Shown in pieces: positions 27,691 to 37,377 of a stretch of DNA of 64,000 bases. The DNA lies in the NCBI GenBank assembly GCA_001874335.1, contig MPDE01000004.1, positions 124,001 through 188,000 on the forward strand, given 5' to 3'. The notes under the pieces were generated by a model. That model saw only the letters and a program-made list of their open reading frames with translations. It was not told the origin of the DNA and made no database searches. The position numbers and the translations under genes were made by a program. Origin of the DNA: Bacteroidetes bacterium MedPE-SWsnd-G2. Its GTDB lineage: Bacteria; Bacteroidota; Bacteroidia; Flavobacteriales; Flavobacteriaceae. Each line of letters begins with the position of its first letter. Positions within the stretch are counted from its first letter, which is position 1.

Positions 27691-29256
27691 TTAAGCAGCT
27701 TCAGCTTTTCTTTTTTTGTAATATTTATTAGCAGCAATCCCCAATATTAAAAGAACAAAAAAGTGAATTAAATATGATTTTGGAGTGTCATCACCAGAAA
27801 CAGTAGTGAAAAATCTATCAAATCTAAATTTCTTAATTCCTTTTTGGTTTTGATCAATACTCATCCAAATGAATACAGGCTTACCAACAACGTGGTCAAA
27901 TGGTACAAATCCCCATACTCTTGAATCTTGAGAGTTGTGTCTGTTATCTCCCATCATCCAATAATAATCTTTGGTAAATGTAAATGAGTTCGCTACCTCA
28001 CCATCAATTGTTATTTGATTCCCTTTTACTTTTACCTCATGTCCTTCATAAGATCTGATGGCATATTTGTATAAGGGTAGGTTTTCAACTGTAAGATTTA
28101 CAGTACTTCCTTTTTTCGGAATGTAAAGTGGACCAAAATTATCGTTGTTCCAATTATATAGTGCATCACTTGGGAAAATGCCAGCATCTCGAACACCTGC
28201 ATCTTGCTTTCTTATGGTTATGCTTTCAATATTTGGATGATTTTTGGCACGAGCTACATTTTCTTCGGTTGCAGCAGGAATAATATAAGTTCCATTTTTT
28301 TCGTCATAACCTAAGCCATCAGTCATATCATATCTGTTTAGGATACGGTAAACCTCTTGAGTTGATGATAATTGTCCTTTAAACTGAATATCGTACGAAA
28401 ATTGAATTTTTGCTCTTCCGGGTAATTGATTTTTTTGACCATTGATATAAACATACCCATTTCTAATTTCTAACGTATCTCCAGCAATAGCCGTGCAACG
28501 TTTTACATAATTGGTTTTTTTATCAATAGGTTTATAATAATATTTATCGGTATGCCTCATGTCTAACATGGTATCTACCGGCCAGTTAAAAACAACAATA
28601 TCATTACGCTTAATTTTTTGAAATCCTGGTAATCTCATATATGGTAATTCAAGATCAGCCAAATATGATTTTTTCTTTAATCCTGGAATTGTATCATGTA
28701 CCATTGGTGCTGCTACAGTTGTCATTGGGACTCTAGCACCATAATGAAACTTACTTACAAAAAGAAAATCTCCTACTAAAAGAGTTTTTTCTAATGAAGA
28801 AGTTGGTATGGTAAAAGGTTGCATAAAATATGTATGCACTAATGTAGCTGCTACTATGGCAAATAAAATTGAACTCACCCATTCACCAGCAGAAGATTTT
28901 GGTTTTAATGATCTGTTTTTAACATAGTTGACGTTAGTATCGAAATAGCTTAAATAGAAATTGTAAAACCCAAGTGTAAATGCTGCTAATAGCGTGTCTT
29001 GAGTGCTGTTTTTGCCAAAGCTTCTCGCAGTTTCCACCCATACTACTGGTAACATTACCAAATTTACGATAGGAACAAATAATAAAATTGTCCACCACCA
29101 AGGACGAGAAATTATTTTCATTAAAATGACGGCATTGTATACAGGAACAAAGGCTTCCCATGCCTGTCTATTTGCCTTGATGTATAGTTTCCATGTTGCT
29201 AAACCATGTAAACATTGAACTATTATAAATGTAATGAACCACTCTGTTAGTGTCAT
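27691..29256 (-). CDS. lepB: signal peptidase I (long Bacteroidota form)
   Basis: 521 residues, well above the roughly 320 of E. coli LepB. The first 115 residues hold about three extra membrane helices ('WWWTILLFVPIVNLVMLP'), then a helix near 128-145 leads into the catalytic domain. Box B has the nucleophile in 'FTIPTSSLEKTLLVGD' (Ser153/154), box D has the Lys base in NYVKRCTAIAGDTLEI, and box E is GDNRHNSQDSRVWGFVP. An insert of about 130 residues separates D from E, and a further helix ends the protein (LIHFFVLLILGIA). It cleaves Sec/Tat signal peptides. It follows dapB by 63 nt. Confidence 0.95.
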   Translation of the reverse strand: MTLTEWFITFIIVQCLHGLATWKLYIKANRQAWEAFVPVYNAVILMKIISRPWWWTILLFVPIVNLVMLPVVWVETARSFGKNSTQDTLLAAFTLGFYNFYLSYFDTNVNYVKNRSLKPKSSAGEWVSSILFAIVAATLVHTYFMQPFTIPTSSLEKTLLVGDFLFVSKFHYGARVPMTTVAAPMVHDTIPGLKKKSYLADLELPYMRLPGFQKIKRNDIVVFNWPVDTMLDMRHTDKYYYKPIDKKTNYVKRCTAIAGDTLEIRNGYVYINGQKNQLPGRAKIQFSYDIQFKGQLSSTQEVYRILNRYDMTDGLGYDEKNGTYIIPAATEENVARAKNHPNIESITIRKQDAGVRDAGIFPSDALYNWNNDNFGPLYIPKKGSTVNLTVENLPLYKYAIRSYEGHEVKVKGNQITIDGEVANSFTFTKDYYWMMGDNRHNSQDSRVWGFVPFDHVVGKPVFIWMSIDQNQKGIKKFRFDRFFTTVSGDDTPKSYLIHFFVLLILGIAANKYYKKRKAEAA

Positions 29257-29319
29257 AAGTAATTGATTTTCTTTTAGTGAGTAATTTTAATCGGTGTCAT
29301 GTTACAAGTTATGACGTAA

Positions 29320-30018
29320 TTAACCAATGTTTAACACATCTTGCATCGAAAATACACCTTTTTTTCCAACCAGCCATTCTGCTGCTACAACAGCTCCCAA
29401 GGCAAACCCTTCTCTATTATGGGCTGTATGATTAATGCTAATGCTATCTACTGTAGAATTGTAAGTCACGGTATGTGTTCCGGGCACTTTCTCTATACGT
29501 TTTGCAGTAATTGGTAATTTATTGTTTTGGCCGTCTATAGCCCAGTCTTGATAAGAATCATGAGTATTAATTATACCTTCGGCTAAAGTAATGGCTGTAC
29601 CACTTGGTGCGTCTAATTTTTGTGTATGATGAATTTCTTCTATGTCTACCTTATAGGATTCAAGTTGATTCATCATTTTGGCCAACGTTTTGTTGAGTTC
29701 AAAAAATAAATTAACCCCGAGGCTGAAATTTGATGCGTAAATAAAGCTTCCTTCTTTTTGGTTGCAAAGTGCAATGACTTCTTTGTATTTGTCTAACCAT
29801 CCAGTGGTACCTGAAATAACAGGTACTCCAAGTTCAAAACAGGAAGTAATATTGCTATAAGCTGCTTCTGGGATGCTAAAATCAATGGCAACATCTGCAT
29901 CGGCCAAATTAAAATCGGTACTATCTTTAACAATTGATACAATTTGGTGTTGTCTGGAAATAGCAATGTTTTCAATGGCTTTTCCCATTTTACCGTAGCC
30001 TAATAATGCAATTTTCAT
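29320..30018 (-). CDS. dapB: 4-hydroxy-tetrahydrodipicolinate reductase
   Basis: 232 residues, short for the family but normal for Bacteroidota. It makes tetrahydrodipicolinate for lysine and peptidoglycan. The nucleotide-binding GYGKMGKAIE is at 7-16, 'VISGTTGW' near 89-96, 'YASNFSLGVNLFF', the catalytic 'EEIHHTQKLDAPSGTA' near 136-151, and 'NREGFALGAVVAA'. It sits between the DUF5683 gene (3 nt away) and lepB, linking cell-wall precursor supply with protein export. Confidence 0.95.
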   Translation of the reverse strand: MKIALLGYGKMGKAIENIAISRQHQIVSIVKDSTDFNLADADVAIDFSIPEAAYSNITSCFELGVPVISGTTGWLDKYKEVIALCNQKEGSFIYASNFSLGVNLFFELNKTLAKMMNQLESYKVDIEEIHHTQKLDAPSGTAITLAEGIINTHDSYQDWAIDGQNNKLPITAKRIEKVPGTHTVTYNSTVDSISINHTAHNREGFALGAVVAAEWLVGKKGVFSMQDVLNIG

Positions 30019-30021
30019 GGC

Positions 30022-30624
30022 TTAAAATTTGAAATTCAATGTTACCCCTAAATCTGTAGTGGCATCCATTTGATTGTATTTAAAATGTGGTTTCAACGCG
30101 AGGTTGTTATCAACATTAAACTGAAGTAGATGAGCATCAACATTGGCGTCAATTATGTTTAATACATAGAGGCCAACCGTGATTAATAAGGAGAGTTCTT
30201 TATTTCTTTTAAACGTTTCTTGAGCTCTAATTAAACCGTCATCAGATATTATTGGAGAGCCCTGGTTTGGGCCATAAAACTCGTCATCGGTATATCCGGC
30301 TAAACGTCGTTTATAGGCATCTCTATAGCGATCGTATTCTTTATCATTGTCAAAATAAAAATACATCCCGGTTCCTAAAGCAGCGTATACAATAGGGATT
30401 TTCCAATATTTTTTATTGTAGGCTTGGCCTAATCCCGGTAACACAGCAGAATAGAATGCAGCCTTTGCCGGAGCTAACGGATTAATAACTTTTTTTTGGA
30501 TGCTATCATTAGATGTTAATACACCTGTCTCATTAAGCTCTTTGAGTTCTGGGTCGGTTTGAGCCAAACTACAAAGCGTAATAAAAAAGAATAGAATGCA
30601 GCTATGAAAGCGATTATTTTGCAC
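30022..30624 (-). CDS. DUF5683-family exported/membrane protein
   Basis: 200 residues from a GTG at 30624, which gives a proper signal peptide (MQNNRFHSCILFFFITLCS) and overlaps the parB stop by 11 bp. A longer ATG frame (30705) would lie deep inside parB. The core 'AAFYSAVLPGLGQAYNKKYW' and 'IPIVYAALGTGMYFYF' is typical of this Bacteroidota family. A second hydrophobic stretch (LSLLITVGLYVLNIIDA) follows. The role is unknown. Its place between parB and dapB hints at cell-envelope or division work. Confidence 0.8.
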   Translation of the reverse strand: MQNNRFHSCILFFFITLCSLAQTDPELKELNETGVLTSNDSIQKKVINPLAPAKAAFYSAVLPGLGQAYNKKYWKIPIVYAALGTGMYFYFDNDKEYDRYRDAYKRRLAGYTDDEFYGPNQGSPIISDDGLIRAQETFKRNKELSLLITVGLYVLNIIDANVDAHLLQFNVDNNLALKPHFKYNQMDATTDLGVTLNFKF

Positions 30625-31513
30625 TTTGTACCAGTTTTTTAATCCTGTTAAAATCTTCTTCAGAATGAAACGGAATGGTAATATTTCCTTTTCCGTTTTT
30701 ACCAACTTTAACGTTTATTTTATGTCCAAAATATTCTGAAAAGTCTTTAATCCCCTTTTTAATATATTTTGGTAATTCTTCTTTTTCAGGAACTTCTGTA
30801 GAATCTGTTTTTTGATAATTTCTTACCAAGGCCTCGGTATCTCTAACCGATAGTTTTTTTGTAATAATTTTTTCGTAGATATCTAATTGAATAGATTGAT
30901 CTTCAATATTTATAATGGCTCTACCGTGCCCCATAGAAATAAACCCGTCGCGCATTCCTGTTTGAATTATCGGATCTAATTTTAATAACCTCAGGTAATT
31001 TGCAATCGTCGATCTTTTTTTACCAACGCGGTCACTCATTTGTTCTTGAGTCAAATTAATTTCATCAATTAATCTTTGGTATGATAAAGCAATCTCAATT
31101 GGGTCTAAATCTTGTCGCTGTATATTTTCAACCAAGGCCATCTCAAGAGATTCTTGGTCGTTAGCAATCCTAATGTAAGCAGGAACACTTTTTAATCCTA
31201 CTAATTTAGAAGCTCTAAAACGACGTTCTCCAGATACCAATTGGTATTTGTTAAAATCTAATTTTCTAACCGTTATAGGCTGTATAACACCCAATTCTTT
31301 GATAGAAATTGCCAGCTCTTTCAGTGTATCTTCATTAAAATTGGTTCTTGGTTGAAACGGATTAATTTCAATCGCTTCCAAATCTAATTCTACGATATTA
31401 CCAATAACTTTATCTGCATTTTTATCCTGGCTTGATGAAATATCATTTGCCGGATCTTTTAATAAGGCAGACAACCCTCTTCCTAAAGCTTGTTTTTTAG
31501 TAGCCTTTGCCAT
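30614..31513 (-). CDS. parB: chromosome-partitioning protein ParB
   Basis: 299 residues. The N-terminal ParA-interaction stretch (KQALGRGLSALLKD) is at 5-18, the ParB/CTPase domain follows with 'INPFQPRTNFNEDTLKELA' and 'VSGERRFRASKLVG', box II is 'ALVENIQRQDLDPIEIA', a helix-turn-helix lies near 150-170 (TQEQMSDRVGKKRSTIANYL), and a C-terminal dimerisation domain ends the protein. It binds parS near the origin. Its ATG overlaps the parA stop by 1 bp. I found no obvious full parS in the window by eye. Confidence 0.96.
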   Translation of the reverse strand: MAKATKKQALGRGLSALLKDPANDISSSQDKNADKVIGNIVELDLEAIEINPFQPRTNFNEDTLKELAISIKELGVIQPITVRKLDFNKYQLVSGERRFRASKLVGLKSVPAYIRIANDQESLEMALVENIQRQDLDPIEIALSYQRLIDEINLTQEQMSDRVGKKRSTIANYLRLLKLDPIIQTGMRDGFISMGHGRAIINIEDQSIQLDIYEKIITKKLSVRDTEALVRNYQKTDSTEVPEKEELPKYIKKGIKDFSEYFGHKINVKVGKNGKGNITIPFHSEEDFNRIKKLVQSAK

Positions 31514-32280
31514 TATAATTCGTTTTTATTGATAATCTCCTTAGCCAAATTAATATAATTTACAGCACCTTTACTGCTCACATCATAATTAATAATGCTT
31601 TCACCAAAACTTGGAGCTTCTCCCAATCTTACATTTCGTTGGATAATGGTACTAAAAACCATATCACTAAAGTGCTTTTGTACTTCTTCTACCACTTGAT
31701 TAGATAATCTTAATCTTGAATCATACATGGTTAGTAACATCCCTTCAATATCTAAATTGGTGTTATGGATTTTCTGAACACTTTTAATTGTATTCAATAA
31801 TTTACCAAGCCCTTCTAATGCAAAATATTCACATTGAATAGGAATAATTACAGAATCCGAAGCCGTTAAAGCATTTAAAGTTAATAGTCCGAGAGATGGC
31901 GCGCAATCAATAAGAATATAATCATAAGTCTCCTTTAAGTGGCTTATTGCTTTCTTGAGCATATATTCTCTTTGATCTTTATCGACAAGCTCAATTTCAA
32001 TAGCAACTAAATCTATGTGTGCAGGAATGATATCGACATTCGGGGAGCTGGTTTCCATTATACAAGCTTCGGCAGTCTGCGTATGCTCTAATAATTGGTA
32101 AGAACCAACTTCTACAGAATCAACATCTATTCCTAAACCAGAAGTAGCATTGGCTTGAGGATCAGCATCTATAAGTAGGACTTTTTTTTCTAGGACACCT
32201 AAGGAAGCGGCTAAATTTACCGAAGTAGTAGTTTTACCGACACCTCCTTTTTGGTTTGCAATTGCAATGATTTTTCCCAT
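31513..32280 (-). CDS. parA: chromosome-partitioning ATPase ParA (Soj)
   Basis: 255 residues. The deviant Walker A QKGGVGKTTTSVNLA is at 9-23, 'VLLIDADPQANATSGLG' near 34-50, Walker B 'YDYILIDCAPSLGLLTLNAL' near 119. The short chromosomal type lacks an N-terminal DNA-binding domain. It leads the parA-parB-DUF5683-dapB(-lepB) run. A TATTTTTA sequence about 30 nt upstream of the ATG is a near match to the -7 element. Confidence 0.96.
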   Translation of the reverse strand: MGKIIAIANQKGGVGKTTTSVNLAASLGVLEKKVLLIDADPQANATSGLGIDVDSVEVGSYQLLEHTQTAEACIMETSSPNVDIIPAHIDLVAIEIELVDKDQREYMLKKAISHLKETYDYILIDCAPSLGLLTLNALTASDSVIIPIQCEYFALEGLGKLLNTIKSVQKIHNTNLDIEGMLLTMYDSRLRLSNQVVEEVQKHFSDMVFSTIIQRNVRLGEAPSFGESIINYDVSSKGAVNYINLAKEIINKNEL

Positions 32281-32386
32281 TAAATGTTTCGGTTTTTAGG
32301 AATGGTAAAAATACAATTATTTGTGAGGATAAAAAATGTAAATTGTTAACAATGGTTAAACTTTAGAGCCTCCAATCATCCATATT

Positions 32387-33265
32387 TTAACGTCTTTTTT
32401 TAGCTCTTATTTGAGCTTCTAAACTATCCCAAAGTTCTTCAGGAATGTTTTCTAGTAAATTAAATTCACCCGCGCCTTTTAGCCATTCACCTCCATCTAT
32501 GGTAATAACTTCACCATTAATATATGCAGAGTAATCAGAAATGAGATAAGCCGCAAGATTTGCTAGCTCTTGATGATGGCCTACACGCTTTAATGGTACC
32601 TTTTTAGCCATATCAAATTGATCTTTTAGGTTGCCAGGTAGTAATCTATCCCATGCGCCTTTGGTGGGGAATGGCCCTGGAGCTATGGCATTAAAACGCA
32701 TACCGTATTTGGCCCATTCTACCGCTAAACTTCTAGTCATTGCTAATACCCCAGCCTTGGCAGTAGCTGAAGGTACTACATAGCCTGAACCCGTCCAGGC
32801 GTAGGTGGTTACAATGTTTAAAACTACAGATTTAGATTGTTTGGTGTTAATCCAGTGTTTGCCTAAAGCTAAAGTGCAATTTTTTGTCCCTTTTAAAACA
32901 ATATCAATTATGGTGTCAAAAGCATTTGCTGATAAGCGTTCTGTAGGTGATATAAAATTGCCCGCCGCATTATTAAGTAGAGCATTAATTTGTCCAAACT
33001 CGGCAATTGAGATTTCTAACATTTTTTCGACCTCTTCATAATGCCTAACATCACATTGAACAGGTAAACATTTACCATTAGTTTCTTCCTCTAATTCTTG
33101 TGCTGTGGCTTTTAATTTTTCAAAATTCCGAGATGTAATAATGACATTGGCTCCCAGTTCTAAAAAATATTTGCTCATAGATTTTCCTAATCCGCTGCCA
33201 CCTCCGGTAACAATAATGTTGGTTCCTTTTAAAGCATCGGTATTTAGCATTTTTGAAGTGTACAT
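32387..33265 (-). CDS. SDR oxidoreductase, 2,4-dienoyl-CoA reductase-like
   Basis: 292 residues from the ATG at 33265. A TTG at 33313 opens the frame earlier and an ATG at 33250 is also possible. Rossmann motif TGGGSGLGKSMS, NNAAGNFISPTERLS, and 'ATAKAGVLAMTRSLAVEWAK'. The catalytic Tyr of YxxxK is Ser here (PSATAK), as in dienoyl-CoA reductases, which do not use that Tyr. 'FNAIAPGPFPTKGAWDRL' also fits that branch. It probably takes part in beta-oxidation of unsaturated fatty acids. It diverges from pckA. Confidence 0.85.
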   Translation of the reverse strand: MYTSKMLNTDALKGTNIIVTGGGSGLGKSMSKYFLELGANVIITSRNFEKLKATAQELEEETNGKCLPVQCDVRHYEEVEKMLEISIAEFGQINALLNNAAGNFISPTERLSANAFDTIIDIVLKGTKNCTLALGKHWINTKQSKSVVLNIVTTYAWTGSGYVVPSATAKAGVLAMTRSLAVEWAKYGMRFNAIAPGPFPTKGAWDRLLPGNLKDQFDMAKKVPLKRVGHHQELANLAAYLISDYSAYINGEVITIDGGEWLKGAGEFNLLENIPEELWDSLEAQIRAKKRR

Positions 33266-33410
33266 TGTGTAGAAATAGTGTTTTTTTAATAAAAAGTTGA
33301 ATTTAATATTCAAAAAAAATACAACATTTTAGTGGTAATTCTTTATCAGAATTTAATAAATATTGAAGAATTGTGGTGGTAAAACGATTTCGTGTTGAAA
33401 ATAGTGAATT

Positions 33411-33424
33411 TTAAGAAATCTTAA
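33411..33424. repeat. inverted repeat TTAAGA-AA-TCTTAA upstream of pckA
   Basis: Perfect 6-bp arms with a 2-bp centre, about 45 bp upstream of the pckA -7 element in the SDR/pckA divergent region. It could be an operator. Short enough to be chance in AT-rich DNA. Confidence 0.3.
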
Positions 33425-33469
33425 CATTAGCTGCTGATGTTTATCATGTTTTGAGTGTGATTCTGTAGG

Positions 33470-33477
33470 TAAATTTG
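33470..33477 (+). promoter_or_regulatory. -7 element TAAATTTG upstream of pckA
   Basis: Fits TAnnTTTG. A TTTTG (33449-33453) lies 16 nt upstream, closer than the usual spacing of about 20 nt. The predicted leader is about 75 nt. Confidence 0.5.
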
Positions 33478-33559
33478 TGTAGAACTAAGAAATAACAGGT
33501 GGGATTTTGCAAAGAAAACACACCTAATTACTATAGAATAAACTTTTAAAATAATTATT

Positions 33560-35191
33560 ATGCAAGAGTTAACGAGTACAAAAAAAGATGCAAAATTAGA
33601 AGCGTATGGATTGAAAGATGTAGACGCGCATTGGAACTTATCTCCTGAGGAATTACAGAAAATTACTGTAGAGAAAGGAATGGGAAAAGAGACTGGAAAC
33701 GGTACCCTTGCCATTAATACTGGTAAATTTACAGGTAGATCACCTCAAGATCGTTTTTTAGTTAAAGATGAATACACAGAGGACAAAGTTTGGTGGGGAA
33801 AAGTTAATAAGCCTATCTCTCCTGAAAAATTTGATGTATTACAAAATGAAATTTTAGAGTATTTATCAGGTCGAGAAATTTATGTGCGTGACGGATATGT
33901 TTGTGCAGACCAAGATTACAGATTAAATGTAAGAACTGTAACTCAGTTTCCTTGGTCAAACCTATTTGTATACAATATGTTTTTGCGTCCTGAAGAAAGT
34001 GAGTTAGAAAACTTTGAAGAGGATTGGTTAATTTTATGTGCACCAGGATACGAAGCCGATCCTGAGAAACATGGTGTACGTCAAGGTAACTTTTCAATTT
34101 TAAACTTTACAAAAAAAATAGCATTAGTCGGTGGTTCTGCTTATACCGGTGAAATGAAAAAAGGTGTTTTTTCTGCTTTAAACTTAATTTTACCTACTGA
34201 GAAAAATGTATTACCAATGCACTGTTCTGCAAATGTAGGTGAAGAAGGAGATACAGCAATTTTCTTTGGACTATCAGGAACAGGTAAAACTACATTATCA
34301 GCAGATCCGACACGTAAGTTAATTGGTGATGATGAGCATGGTTGGACAGCAGAAAACAACATCTTTAACTTTGAAGGTGGATGTTACGCTAAAGTTATTG
34401 ATTTAACTGAAGAAAAAGAACCAGACATTTTTAGAGCGATTAAGCCAGGAGCTTTACTCGAAAATGTGGTTTTCAAAGAAGACGGTGAAGTTGATTTTAT
34501 GGATTCTACTATAACAGCTAATACGCGTGTAAGTTATCCTATACATCATATTGATAATATTCAAGAGCCATCATTTGCAGGGAATCCTAAGAATATTTTC
34601 TTCTTAACCTGTGATGCCTTTGGGGTATTACCTCCGGTATCAAAATTAACACCTGGTCAAGCGGCCTACCATTTTATTTCTGGGTATACAGCTAAGGTAG
34701 CCGGTACTGAAGCAGGAATTACTGAGCCGGTACCATCATTTTCAGCTTGCTTTGGAGCGCCATTTATGCCATTACATCCTACCGTTTATGCAGAAATGTT
34801 AAGTAAAAAAATGCAAGAAGCTGGTGTGAATGTTTGGTTGATTAACACAGGTTGGAGTGGAGGGCCTTACGGGGTTGGTTCACGAATTAAACTTAAATAT
34901 ACACGTGCTATGATTACTTCAATTTTAGAGGGAGAATTAGACCAAGTAGATTATAACGTACACCCGATATTCGGATTAGAAATGCCTAAATATTGTCCAA
35001 ATGTTCCAACAGAGATCTTAGATCCAATGAACACTTGGTTACAAAAAGGAGCTTATGTAAGTAAAGCGATTGCTTTAGCGCATTCATTCCATTTAAACTT
35101 TGAGAAATTTGCAAGTCAAGCCTCTAAGGAAATTATGGAAGGTGGTCCATTAATTGATGAACACCACCATTTAGATTACACTGTAAATTAA
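33560..35191 (+). CDS. pckA: phosphoenolpyruvate carboxykinase (ATP)
   Basis: 543 residues, matching the ATP-dependent family (about 540). It converts oxaloacetate and ATP to PEP, CO2 and ADP for gluconeogenesis. Seen: 'TGRSPQDRFLVKD' near 56-68, 'LPMHCSANVGEEGDTAIFFG', kinase-1a GLSGTGKTTLSADP near 238-251, kinase-2 LIGDDEHGW, and 'YPIHHIDNI'. Long AT-rich divergent upstream DNA with a palindrome and a good -7 element suggests regulated transcription, with a dienoyl-CoA-reductase-like gene diverging from it (fat-to-sugar logic). Confidence 0.97.
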   Translation: MQELTSTKKDAKLEAYGLKDVDAHWNLSPEELQKITVEKGMGKETGNGTLAINTGKFTGRSPQDRFLVKDEYTEDKVWWGKVNKPISPEKFDVLQNEILEYLSGREIYVRDGYVCADQDYRLNVRTVTQFPWSNLFVYNMFLRPEESELENFEEDWLILCAPGYEADPEKHGVRQGNFSILNFTKKIALVGGSAYTGEMKKGVFSALNLILPTEKNVLPMHCSANVGEEGDTAIFFGLSGTGKTTLSADPTRKLIGDDEHGWTAENNIFNFEGGCYAKVIDLTEEKEPDIFRAIKPGALLENVVFKEDGEVDFMDSTITANTRVSYPIHHIDNIQEPSFAGNPKNIFFLTCDAFGVLPPVSKLTPGQAAYHFISGYTAKVAGTEAGITEPVPSFSACFGAPFMPLHPTVYAEMLSKKMQEAGVNVWLINTGWSGGPYGVGSRIKLKYTRAMITSILEGELDQVDYNVHPIFGLEMPKYCPNVPTEILDPMNTWLQKGAYVSKAIALAHSFHLNFEKFASQASKEIMEGGPLIDEHHHLDYTVN

Positions 35192-35210
35192 CGACATGTG
35201 TTGAAAAAGG

Positions 35211-35242
35211 AAAAGGTTGCCAATTTGGCAACCTTTTTTATT
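35211..35242. terminator. bidirectional terminator between pckA and mcm large subunit
   Basis: AAAGGTTGCC...GGCAACCTTT stem with an A-run and a T6 tail between convergent stops at 35191 and 35257. Confidence 0.93.
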
Positions 35243-35256
35243 TAATCTATTATTTT

Positions 35257-37377
35257 TTAGTCAATTAAAATGTCTAATATCTTAATTGCAGCATCACTGA
35301 TTTTAGTTCCAGGTCCAAAAACAGCAACCGCTCCTGCGTCAAATAAATATTGATAATCTTGTTTAGGGATTACGCCACCAACAATTACCATAATGTCTTC
35401 TCTACCATAGCTTTTTAATTCCTTGATAACTTCAGGAACTAAAGTTTTATGACCAGCGGCTAAGGATGATACACCTAGAATATGAACGTCGTTTTCAACC
35501 GCTTGTTTAGCGGCTTCTTTTGGCGTTTGAAATAAGGGACCAATATCCACGTCAAATCCAACATCAGCATAGCCAGTTGCAACAACTTTTGCACCTCTAT
35601 CATGACCATCTTGTCCCATTTTGGCAATCATTATTCGAGGGCGTCTACCATCTTGTTCTGTAAACTGGTCTGCCATTTCTCTCGCTTTTTTAAACGAGGC
35701 ATCATTTTTTATTTCTTTACTATACACGCCTGAAACCGATTTTATTTGAGCTTTAAATCTTCCAAACTCCTTCTCTAAAGCATCACTAATTTCTCCTAAG
35801 GTTGCACGCTTTCTCGCTGCAACTACTGCTAAAGCTAACAAATTTTCAGAACCTGTTTTTGCAGCCTCAGTTAAATTTTGCAATGTCTTATCTACTTCGG
35901 CTTGATTTCTGTTTTCTTTTAAGGCTTTTAATCGCTCAATTTGTTCTTGTCTAACAATTTTATTGTCTACTTCTAAAATATGAAGCGGATCTTCTTCCTT
36001 TAGTTGGTATTTGTTAACACCAACAATAATGTCTTGACCAGAATCAATACGGGCTTGTTTTCTTGCAGCAGCTTCTTCAATTCTTAGTTTAGGAATGCCT
36101 GCCTCAATCGCCTTTGTCATTCCTCCTAAATCTTCAACTTCATTTATTAAAGCCCATGCTTTATTGGTAATATCTTCAGTTAATTTTTCAACATAATAAC
36201 TACCACCCCAAGGGTCAACGGTTTTTGTGATTTTAGTTTCTTCTTGCAGATAAATTTGAGTATTACGAGCAATTCTTGCAGAGAAATCGGTTGGTAATGC
36301 TATGGCTTCGTCTAAGGCATTAGTATGCAAACTTTGAGTACCTCCAAATGCCGCAGCCGATGCTTCGATGCAAGTTCTGGCTACGTTGTTAAAAGGATCT
36401 TGCTCAGTTAAACTCCATCCACTCGTTTGACAATGGGTTCTAAGCGCTAAAGACTTTTGATTTTTAGGATTAAATTGATTTACGAGTTTAGCCCATAATA
36501 TTCTTGCGGCTCTCATTTTTGCAATTTCCATGAAATGATTCATTCCAATGGCCCAGAAGAACGAAAGTCTTGGTGCAAAAGTGTCGATATCCATGCCTGC
36601 TTCCAGTCCTTTACGTATGTATTCTAATCCGTCAGCTAAGGTGTAAGCTAACTCGATATCACAGGTTGCTCCAGCTTCTTGCATGTGATAACCTGATATA
36701 CTTATACTATTAAATTTAGACATCTTTTCACTCGTGTATTCAAAGATGTCTGAAATGATCTTCATTGAGGGTGTGGGAGGGTAGATGTAGGTGTTACGCA
36801 CCATGAATTCTTTCAAAATATCATTTTGAATTGTCCCTGCTAAAAGTTCTGGAGCTACGCCTTGTTCTTCAGCGGCTACTATGTAAAATGCCATAATTGG
36901 AAGTACGGCTCCATTCATGGTCATTGAAACACTCATCTTGTCTAACGGAATTTGATCAAAGAGTACTTTCATGTCTTCAACAGAATCTATAGCTACTCCT
37001 GCTTTTCCTACATCTCCGATGACTCTTTCATGATCTGAATCGTAACCCCTATGTGTGGCTAAATCAAAAGCAACTGAAAGCCCTTTTTGACCAGCTGCCA
37101 AATTACGTCTGTAAAAGGCGTTACTTTCTGTAGCTGTTGAGAATCCAGCATATTGTCTAATAGTCCATGGTCGTCTAACATACATGGTGCTATACGGGCC
37201 TCTAAGGTTTGGTGCCAATCCAGCTGTAAAGCCAACTTGCGGACTTTTTTTTATGTCTTGAGCAGAGTATTGGGATTGTACCGATATATCTTCGGCAGTC
37301 ATAAAAGTTTCCGAATTATTTTGTTTAGAAGGACTACTCGTTTTTAATGTGATATGTGAACTTGGTTTTCTACTCAT
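35257..37377 (-). CDS. scpA: methylmalonyl-CoA mutase, large (B12-binding) subunit
   Basis: 706 residues. It interconverts (R)-methylmalonyl-CoA and succinyl-CoA with adenosylcobalamin. The TIM-barrel domain begins '[20 protein letters not shown]' near 62-81, with '[20 protein letters not shown]' and '[20 protein letters not shown]'. The C-terminal B12 domain (about 575-706) carries the DxHxxG motif in '[20 protein letters not shown]' and '[12 protein letters not shown]'. Its ATG overlaps the stop of the small subunit by 8 bp (ATGAGTAG), assuring coupled translation of the heterodimer. Propionate or odd-chain fat degradation is the likely pathway. Confidence 0.95.
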   Translation of the reverse strand: MSRKPSSHITLKTSSPSKQNNSETFMTAEDISVQSQYSAQDIKKSPQVGFTAGLAPNLRGPYSTMYVRRPWTIRQYAGFSTATESNAFYRRNLAAGQKGLSVAFDLATHRGYDSDHERVIGDVGKAGVAIDSVEDMKVLFDQIPLDKMSVSMTMNGAVLPIMAFYIVAAEEQGVAPELLAGTIQNDILKEFMVRNTYIYPPTPSMKIISDIFEYTSEKMSKFNSISISGYHMQEAGATCDIELAYTLADGLEYIRKGLEAGMDIDTFAPRLSFFWAIGMNHFMEIAKMRAARILWAKLVNQFNPKNQKSLALRTHCQTSGWSLTEQDPFNNVARTCIEASAAAFGGTQSLHTNALDEAIALPTDFSARIARNTQIYLQEETKITKTVDPWGGSYYVEKLTEDITNKAWALINEVEDLGGMTKAIEAGIPKLRIEEAAARKQARIDSGQDIIVGVNKYQLKEEDPLHILEVDNKIVRQEQIERLKALKENRNQAEVDKTLQNLTEAAKTGSENLLALAVVAARKRATLGEISDALEKEFGRFKAQIKSVSGVYSKEIKNDASFKKAREMADQFTEQDGRRPRIMIAKMGQDGHDRGAKVVATGYADVGFDVDIGPLFQTPKEAAKQAVENDVHILGVSSLAAGHKTLVPEVIKELKSYGREDIMVIVGGVIPKQDYQYLFDAGAVAVFGPGTKISDAAIKILDILID

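Noticed and set aside
30625-30705. Upstream ATG extension of the DUF5683 gene into parB
   Set aside because: The GTG at 30624 yields a proper signal peptide at the N-terminus, and the extension would bury it.
33427-33714. 95-codon minus-strand frame across the pckA promoter and start
   Set aside because: Runs opposite the pckA N-terminus and its -7 element; composition unlike a protein.
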